Below are positions 57,141 through 64,000 of a stretch of DNA of 64,000 nt, piece after piece; position 1 is the stretch's first letter, and each line of letters opens with the position of its first letter. The notes under the pieces are model-generated. The model ran no database searches, had not been told where the DNA came from, and saw only the letters and a list, made by a program, of their open reading frames with translations. Origin of the DNA: Brachycybe producta (taxonomy: Eukaryota; Arthropoda; Diplopoda; Playtdesmida; Andrognathidae). A program made the translations under genes and the position numbers. The DNA lies in contig JAUPFP010000001.1 of NCBI GenBank assembly GCA_036925085.1, positions 21,797,437-21,861,436 on the forward strand, written 5' to 3'.

Positions 57141-57429
57141 TCTCTTCACTTTGCACCCGAAAGACAGAATAACCAGAGTTCGAGAGGCTCGTTTATACTT
57201 TAAAACCAATCTTACCCTTTAAAGTTGGACCCTGAATCAGTAAATTTATTCCAACAATTTGTGTCTCAATTACCAAGTAACTGTAACTATCTTTCTCCGT
57301 TCTTTCTTTGAATCAATATGTACAATTGTAAAAGCACAAAAAAAAATACAACACAAATTAAGTTTCACAATTTCTCCATTATTTTCAAAACAAAAAAAAC
57401 ATTTACAAAGTTACTGAAATATTTATATT

Positions 57430-59609
57430 TTATTTTCGATTAGTTCCTCTAATGACTTTATATGGAACCTTCTGAACTCCATCTCTGAATTTTCCAATCA
57501 AACCAGTAAATCCACGAACAACTTCTTTCGGCTTCGTTTTGACAACCTTTTTACGCTTAATTCCATTCAACCGATCCTTTTTTTTTTAAAAAAAAAAGAA
57601 GGAAAACAAGTAAGTTAAAATTGTAATTATTAGGGGGGGATCGGATTTTTATGCAAAATATCAAAAGCAAATAGTTCTCAACCTATGGCCCCAAGTGCCA
57701 ATGGTGAAGTAATCATTATCCTTAGAGCAACCCAACAATTATGCTTTTTTTAATAAAAAAAAACACTGATTAGAGGTTAGAACTTTCTAGTTGTTGACAA
57801 CTGATAGTAAGCAGATATCTAGCCTCTAACCAGCAATTTTTGATGAGAGAAAGCATAGTTAGTTGCTATTATGATGATGATTATTTCACAATCGGCACTT
57901 TGGGCCACAGATTGAGAAACATTTGGTTTTGATATTTTTCATAAAAATCCGATACAAAAAAAAAGCGAAAATTTGTCGAACTTCTTCTCGTTTTTCTTTT
58001 TCGGCTTCTTTTGCCAATTTTATTTTTTCCATCAAGATTTTATAATTTTCTGCTTTTCTTTTCGGTGGCTAAAAAAAAGCAACAAACATAATTAACAAAT
58101 TTTAATTAAAATTAAAAGCAAATTATAATTTAAGTATAGTTGGCAATACTGTCAACCATTAAGTTGCTTTACGAACAGCTGATTTTTTTTAACTCTTTGG
58201 TTATATTCGGTCTTTCAGAAGTAGAGCAAAATTAAAAGAAACTAGAAAGTGTTTTAGAAACTAGAAGGGTAGTTTAATCACTCTTAAGAATATTTTCATA
58301 TTAATATCTTTCAAAATAAACTTTATGGATAAAAATTAAAAAAATATCCTCTGCTTTAAAGTTGTGTCATTTCCAAACTGACATAAATTGTTTATTTTGA
58401 AAGATATCAACTTGAAAATACCCTTAAATGTTTGAAGCTTCCTAGTTTCTCATCATTTTGCACCTTTATTAGTGTTAGAAACTAGAAGGGTAGCTCAATC
58501 ACTTAGGGTATTTTTATGTTGATATCTTTCAAAATGAGCTTTTTATGTCAGTTTGAAAAATAACTCAACTTTAAGCAGAATATATTTAAATGGAATTAGA
58601 AACTAGAAAGGTAGTTGCATCTCTTAAAGGTTTTTTATTTTGATATCTTTCAAAATAAACTTTATATGTCAATTTTGAAAATGACTCTAAATTTAATCAA
58701 TTGGTAATTTTTTTTAATTTTTGTAAATAAAAAGTTTATTTTGAAAGATTTCAAGATGAAAATACCCTTAAGTGAATGAGATACTTTTCTATTTTCTAAA
58801 ACACTTTCAAGTTGCTCTTCATTTTGCTTTCCTGAAAGAGAGACTAATCAAAGAAGTGTTCAAGAGGCGTTTACACTGTAAAACCACCTTAAGATGGCTG
58901 ACTTTGAAATGCTAATGAGATAGACAGTGTTGCCAGCTACTAGATTGGTAAATATTTTTTTCTTCTAACTTTCGCTCCAAGTTGAATTGCTATTTGAACT
59001 TTAGCCTCTTCTTTCTCTTCTTTGCTGAAACCTTGAATACCATAGTTTCTAACTTGAAATCTCGCCTCCCGTAATTGCATTTTAACTTTCTTTCCTAAAT
59101 ATTCCCGTTCTTTCTCCTTATTCTTTACAAGGGGCTTCTTTTTTGCTTTTTCCTTGTTGCTCTAATAAAAAAACAAAAATTAATTTTAGTTATTTATTTA
59201 GTTTTATTCTTTCTTTTTGGCGCCAAAAAATGTTTGTATTCGTTGCCATGGCAACAGGTCATTGGAGCCACGCTTTACATCAAAGTCGCAGTTTTATCTC
59301 CTAATAACGCACGTGGCAATTGTAGTACAATCAATCAGCGTGCAAACGCGTGACGGCACGTACGTACGATAGAGATACGATGTGACGTCACAACGATAAA
59401 AATGACAAAAAACACGGTAATAATGGGCTTTTAAATCGTAATTTTTTTTAATAAATTCAAGATTACGTTATTTACGATACCTTTCGACGTTTAGCAGGAT
59501 CCTTAAAGACGATTATTTCAGGAGGAGCCCTCTTTTTAGTTGGAATTTGTTGTAAAACTGATTCTGTCATGGACGCCGCCATTTTCGTCGGAAGCGGAAA
59601 TGACGACAT
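57430..59609 (-). CDS. C1orf131: C1orf131 homologue (DUF4602), SSU processome factor
   Basis: C1orf131 is a small basic nucleolar protein of the small-subunit processome, which matures 18S rRNA. Exons are 59609 or 59582-59481, 59161-58970, 58068-57982 and 57576-57430, all phase 0. The protein is about 175 residues from the ATG at 59582, which has an AAAATGG context. An in-frame ATG at 59609 would add nine residues (MSSFPLPTK). Exon 1 carries PPEIIVFKDPAKRRK. Exon 2 has the family core REARFQVRNYGIQGFSKEE and IQLGAK. Exon 3 continues PPKRKAENYKILMEKIK, matching the human LGAKPPKKSYVNYKVLQEQ. The last exon has GFTGLIGKFRDGVQKVPYKV and a basic end. The exon 3 donor (GAA/GTTCGA) is chosen by phase only. 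The match is from memory of the human protein. Confidence 0.85.
57634..57952. mobile_element. Family C MITE in C1orf131 intron 3
   Basis: Ends GATCGGATTTTTATGC and CATAAAAATCCGAT, with the inner pair CTCAACCTATGGCCC and GGGCCACAGATTGAGA. It fills nearly all of the 405-bp intron, so the intron is largely a transposon insertion. Confidence 0.8.
58240..58815. repeat. Family A palindromes in C1orf131 intron 2
   Basis: At least two overlapping copies: 58240-58450 and 58480-58810, both with GAAACTAGAAGGGTAG at the left and, at the far end, the CTTCCTAGTTTC or CTTTTCTATTTTCTAAAACAC complement. A further left-half segment starts at 58585. Noncoding. Confidence 0.75.
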
Positions 59610-60170
59610 TAGCGAACAAACTTGTGGTGAAGCGGTAAATTGTCTCCTAAGCTTAATGTTAATGAGTTACAGGAAGTAGTTCATTATTAATCGTGTAAAT
59701 TTATATGGTTTATAAATTTATAGAAAATAATCGTATATTTTCTATTGAATCTTGTAATTATTAAAATTATTTATAGTTTTAACTGTGACTTTTATGTAAT
59801 AATTAACGAAAACCGTCTTTGTATGCATGCGCGGTAATAGTTCCTTTAAGAGCTCTTAAGAGCAGAAAAGACACGCGCTGTAGTTTTTTAACAAGCATCT
59901 GAAGTCACTTAAAAATTCAATAGAGACACGTAAAGAGACTAATATGGCGGTCAAATTTTATAGATATTAATGAAAGAACGTCCATTTTAGTACGCCTATA
60001 TAAGCAAATTAGTAGGATTCAATTATTTAACGTCATGTTTCTTAAGTCCTCTTTATTTTGCTTTTAATTTTAGTACTTCCGGTGAAAGGTGTATCTTGTG
60101 ACCTGTTAAGAAGGTGATCGGTTTTTCGTCAGTTTTACGGTTTATTTTCCTTATTTGACGCAATTATCAG
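59610..60170 (+). promoter_or_regulatory. C1orf131 upstream region and possible noncoding first exon of a rightward gene
   Basis: Upstream of the minus-strand C1orf131 gene the sequence is less repetitive. Near 60070 there is ACTTCCGGTGAAAGG, an ETS-like site, and at 60161-60175 a very good donor (CAATTATCAG/GTAAG). This arrangement would suit a short untranslated exon of a plus-strand gene whose coding part lies beyond 64000. No protein evidence supports it. It could equally be a chance donor. Confidence 0.3.
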
Positions 60171-61610
60171 GTAAGAAACTAATAAATGATAATATCTAAA
60201 GTATCTTATGATTGATTGAAGTTGTTTAAATTGTTTAAAAGTGTGATTTAAGTCGTAAAATGATGTTGGTTTTTCACTCCATAGACTTCGATGTTGAAAT
60301 TTTTCGTTCAGTTTTTTCTCGTCTTTTTCTTTCTGTCTATCTGTTTCTTATGTTGTTTTTTTCTTCTATATTTTGACCATTTGCCCTCGATCTTGTTATT
60401 TTGAGGTGATATCTTTTAATAAGATCAGTTTTAATGTCATTTGCGTCGTTGTAGTGTCTTAATTTACGTGTTTTTTTCTTGTTTTTATAGGTCAAAAGTC
60501 GTTTTTTGCGCTTGAAATAAGCTCTTTATATAAAAAAATTTGATCTATTGGAGCTTTTTATGCTCATTATAAGGTTAATTTGGGCATGAAATGTATCGAA
60601 ACGTGACTTTTGACACTTTTGTTGCTATTTTACTGACGGAAAAATAGAAAAGACACTTTTTAATGTGTTTTAACGGTATTGCGTAACTTACAAAAGTGAT
60701 TATTCTGCTTGTTAAAAAGGCTCTTAAGTAGTGTTTTAATTAGCATAAAAGCTTAAATATTATTTGAAATATATTCTAAATATATGAAATACGTTTCAAA
60801 TTGCGAAATATGTGACAAAATTACAAAAGAATCACATAAAAGAAACGAAAATATGATTGTTTCGTTTGATAAGTCTCTAAACGGGTTCTGAAAGCATAAT
60901 TTGTTAAAAAAACGCAACGAAAATCGTTAAAAAGCTGCAAAAAAAGGGGAAATTGTCTTAAAATCAACTGTAATATGATGCAAAATTACAAAAAATACCT
61001 TTAAAATCATTGTTTTGTGTTTCTAAATGGGTTCTAAAATCATAATTTGTTACAAAAACGCAAAGAAAATAGTTAAAAAGCTAAAAAAACAGCTCAAATT
61101 AGCTTAAATGAACTGCAATATGATACAAAATTACAAAAAATACCTTTAAAATCATTGTTTTGTGTGTCTAAATGGGTTCTAAAATCATAATTTGTTATAA
61201 AAACGCAAAGAAAATAGTTAAAAAGCTGCAAAAAAAAAATTCGAATTGGCTTAAATGAACTGTAATATGATGCAAAATTACAAAAAAAAAATACCTTAAA
61301 AACCAAAAATATGATTGTTTTGGTTGATAAAAGTTTCGAAATGGGGTCTAAAAACATAATATGCTACAAAAAACGTACATTAAACAACTCAAAAGCTGAA
61401 AAAAGCTTAAATATAGCTTAAAATGAACTTTAATATGGTTAGAAAACCGCAAAAATATCGCGAAAAACGCTAACATATGATTGTTTAGGCTTATCAAATT
61501 GCTGAATTTTATAATATATAAATATTTGCTGTACAAACACAAAGAAACAACTTAAAAGCTGTGAGGTAAAAGTTTAAAAAAATTTTAAAATGAACTCTTA
61601 AAATAGATAT

Positions 61611-61733
61611 CTATATATTTTAAATTGCGAAATATGCTACAAAATTACGAAAAATAAAATAAAATTATCAATAAAAATTGTTTAATTTCATTTTTCGTAA
61701 TTTTGTAGCATATTTCGCGTTTTAAAATATATA
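61611..61733. repeat. Palindrome with GAAATATGCTACAAAATTACG arms
   Basis: The left arm contains GCGAAATATGCTACAAAATT and the right arm AATTTTGTAGCATATTTCGC, an exact 20-bp complement, extended by CTATATATTTT and AAAATATATAG. A third direct copy of the arm lies at 61770-61800. This is a fold-back derived from the local tandem repeat. Confidence 0.85.
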
Positions 61734-62136
61734 GAAAAAGCTATATTAAAAGTTTGTGTGTTTTAAAATGCGAAATATGCTACAAAATTACGAAAAATGA
61801 AATAAAGAATGTGATTTGTTTCGGATGATAAAAAGCCTCTTAAATATTTTCTTTAAAAAAAACCCTTAAATGCTTAAAAACAACTAAAAAGCTGATCAAA
61901 GTTTTAATTTCTTTGAAATTTGTACTTCTTAAATAGAAGAAATAAGTTTAAAAAATGTTAAATTTTGCTACAAAACCACAAAATAAACCATTTAAAGACG
62001 TAAATTTATTAATTTTAATTGGAAAAAAAAAGCCTCTACAAAGGAATCCAACTGTGAAAACCTTTAATTTTTCTTAAAATCTCTTAAATTAATCAGAAAG
62101 AAAATCGATTTCAAAAAGTGAAATATTACAAAATTG

Positions 62137-62247
62137 AAAAATTATCTTCAGAAGAAGCAAGAATATGAAATATATGTATTTTTTGCTGTTTTTACATCAA
62201 AAAAATACATATATATCATATTCTTGCTTCTTCTGAAGATAATTTTT
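62137..62247. repeat. Long hairpin near the right end
   Basis: The arms 62137-62185 and 62199-62247 are complementary over about 48 bp (ATTATCTTCAGAAGAAGCAA against TTGCTTCTTCTGAAGATAAT, then GAATATGA against TCATATTC). The loop is about 13 nt. Confidence 0.85.
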
Positions 62248-63554
62248 ATGAGTTGCCTTCGAGGTAAACTGAGTTAAGTCACCAAACCTATATTTTAGGG
62301 AGTCATTTTGAAAGTTTTTCTCTTCATTGAAGGAGGGAGTAGGACTTAACATGGTTATACCGCCATCTGGCGGCCGATGTGTAAAATTGTGGACTTAACA
62401 CTGTTTACTTTTGATAGAACTTGAGATATACATAAGATGTAGAAATTGTGTATTTTCTTTTATTAAAAAAAATGTGACTTAACATGGTTTACCTCTGAGG
62501 CACTAAAATAATAAAAAAAATCTTAAATATGTCTTAAAATTTGTTCAAATTAGGAGAAAATAAAAATAAAATGACACAAAATTGTAAAAATATTCTTTAA
62601 AGCAAATGTTTCTCAATCTGTGGCCCAAAGGTCATTTCTATTTAGATCAGTCAACAATTATGGTTTTTTTTTTCAATCAAAAACAGTGTTTAGAGGCTAG
62701 AATTCTAGTTGACAACTGATAGCAACCAGAGATCTAGCCTCTAACCAACCCTTTATTAGGAAAAAAAAACATAATTGCAGTTACTCTAATAATGTAATCA
62801 ATTACTTTACAATATTGGCACTCGGGCCACATAATGAGAAACATTTGCTTGATATTTTGCATAAAAATCCAAGAAACACACCAAAAGGACTATAAAAATA
62901 GTGAAAAATATGCTTTAATATTGAAAAAAAGAACCTTGAAATAGAGAATATATCATGATGTTTATTAATTATGACGTAAATGACATAAAAAACACATTAT
63001 TAATTGAAAAGGTCAAAATAAACTCATAAATTACAATTTAATGCTAAAAAAAAGCTCAAAAACTGAAGTTATTCGCAGAAAAATAAATCATTTCAATAAA
63101 AAAAAGACGAAAACTTTGCTCGAACTAAATAATTGGCCCTTCTAAATCGGCTCGCGAGCCACAAAATGGCTCTTGATGTATCTGAATGAAAATTAGTGAC
63201 GTCACATAATCGTCTCCGTTTCTTCACTTCAAAGTGTGATTGACTCTTAGAAAGTCGTCTCGTCTGATGATGACTCGCGTGCCAAACGAATCGATTTGTT
63301 TTCAATAAGAATATCGAGATTTGACGTCATTAATCTCTAATGACGTCATCAACTCGGCCAATAAGTGATAAACAATTATCCTGAGTTTGACACATTTAAA
63401 CAAACGGTGATTGGTTAAACGGTTCGAACGAATAAAAACACACAAGTGACATCACGCGGCGCGAGCCACCTTTTGAGCTTTACTGTGACGTCACTTTGTC
63501 AGACGATGGATTCAGATGATTGACAAGTCACAGGTGTCAATAATGATGATTAGA

Positions 63555-63830
63555 GCTTCGGATTTTTATGCAGAATATCAAAAGAGAAATGTTTCTCAAT
63601 CTGTGGCTCCAAGTGCCAATTGTGAAGTAATCATCGTCATCATTAGAGCAATCAACAATTGACTTTTTCTATTCAAAAAGGCTAGTTAGAGGCTAGATGT
63701 CTGGTTATTATCAATTGTCAACTAGAGTTCTAGCCTCTAACCGGTTGTTTTTGATTAAAAATAAGTGTTGGTTGATCTAGACAAGATAGGCTCTTGGGCC
63801 ACAGTTTGAGAAACATTTGCTCGATATTTT
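63555..63830. mobile_element. Family C MITE, right-end copy
   Basis: The left end is GCTTCGGATTTTTATGC. Internal landmarks are GTTTCTCAATCTGTGGC and, inverted, GGGCCACAGTTTGAGAAAC; GGCTAGTTAGAGGCTAG and TTCTAGCCTCTAACC also pair. The right terminal GCATAAAAATCC is missing, so the copy is truncated by about 20 bp. Confidence 0.75.
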
Positions 63831-64000
63831 AAATCTGAATTCTTTTTGTGGCCCATTTGAGTTAAGTAGGTTGAGTACTCGTTGACAACTAGGAAGTTGT
63901 TTTGTTATTACTAACTTATTAGTGAAAAACGGGGAAGTTGTTGATGATTTCTACGTAAGATAATGTATTTCTGCGCATAGGTACTCAAGCGGCGCGCGCG

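Larger units (their letters stand above)
52508..57429. other. Dscam 3' UTR and intergenic repeats
   Basis: No coding exon is credible. AATAAA-type motifs occur near 52860. A TIR-like element with CTATTCACACATA ends spans about 53166-53445. A family B element spans 53910-54380 with clear ends (GGCCGGATTCACATCAATC and GCTTGATGTGGATCTGGCC). A direct duplication of about 150 bp occurs at 54780-54955 and 55075-55250 (GTTGACCAGGAAAAAATTCA in both). Near 55980-56030 there are TA and TG microsatellites. Confidence 0.6.
60171..64000. other. AT-rich right end without recognised coding sequence
   Basis: From about 60780 to 61560 a degenerate tandem of about 145-160 bp carries CAAAATTACAAAAAATACCT then TTAAAATCATTG. 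Hairpins lie at 61611-61733 and 62137-62247. Family C elements lie at 62603-62872 and 63555-63830. At 63160-63490 there are four TGACGTCA palindromes (near 63197, 63321, 63341 and 63484). I see no exon. Confidence 0.55.

Noticed and set aside
1-64000. tRNA, rRNA and autonomous transposon genes
   Set aside because: I looked for tRNA cloverleaf motifs, rRNA-like blocks, reverse transcriptase and transposase motifs and saw none. A covariance-model or profile search would be needed to be certain.

Overview
This is a eukaryotic, animal nuclear window: AT-rich, intron-dense, with GT-AG introns from about 30 bp to several kb and many short palindromic repeats. It holds six recognisable genes that alternate in strand: MTSS1 (+, its 5' part lies off the left edge), RPP40 (-), CENPN (+), ATMIN (-), Dscam (+) and a C1orf131 homologue (-). 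The Dscam gene has the arthropod-type order (9 Ig, 4 FN3, 1 Ig, 2 FN3, transmembrane segment, tail) and carries a tandem array of five alternative Ig7 exons. A retained CENP-N and a Dscam in which only Ig7 is multiplied suggest an arthropod outside Pancrustacea, such as a myriapod or chelicerate. That placement is inference, not shown by the sequence alone.

Layout. 1-7567: exons for part of the IMD domain, the Ser/Pro-rich middle and the C-terminal WH2 of MTSS1, with tandem repeats in the introns. 7568-12589: intergenic, repeats only. 12590-16135: complete eight-exon RPP40. 16136-16898: divergent promoter zone. 16899-19832: CENPN, with one unresolved exon junction. 20497-28429: ATMIN, whose 6.3 kb intron contains a 4.4 kb fold-back element with inverted 23-bp arrays. 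28430-29471: divergent promoter zone with a minisatellite rich in CRE-like palindromes. 29472-52507: Dscam. 52508-57429: intergenic repeats. 57430-59609: C1orf131 homologue. 59610-64000: promoter-like sequence, a possible noncoding first exon, then AT-rich repeats.

The genes are not an operon. Known family roles are: actin and membrane curvature (MTSS1), RNase P/MRP (RPP40), inner kinetochore (CENPN), LC8-linked transcription control (ATMIN), neuronal and immune recognition (Dscam) and ribosome small-subunit biogenesis (C1orf131). They fall into convergent and divergent pairs with compact shared upstream zones.

The strongest special feature is the Dscam Ig7 array at 38699-40320. It has five exons of exactly 288 bp, all in the same 1-1 phase, separated by introns of only 31, 40, 47 and 64 bp. 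This arrangement fits mutually exclusive splicing. The second is the giant fold-back element in the ATMIN intron, where the two arms carry separately homogenised variants of one 23-bp unit.
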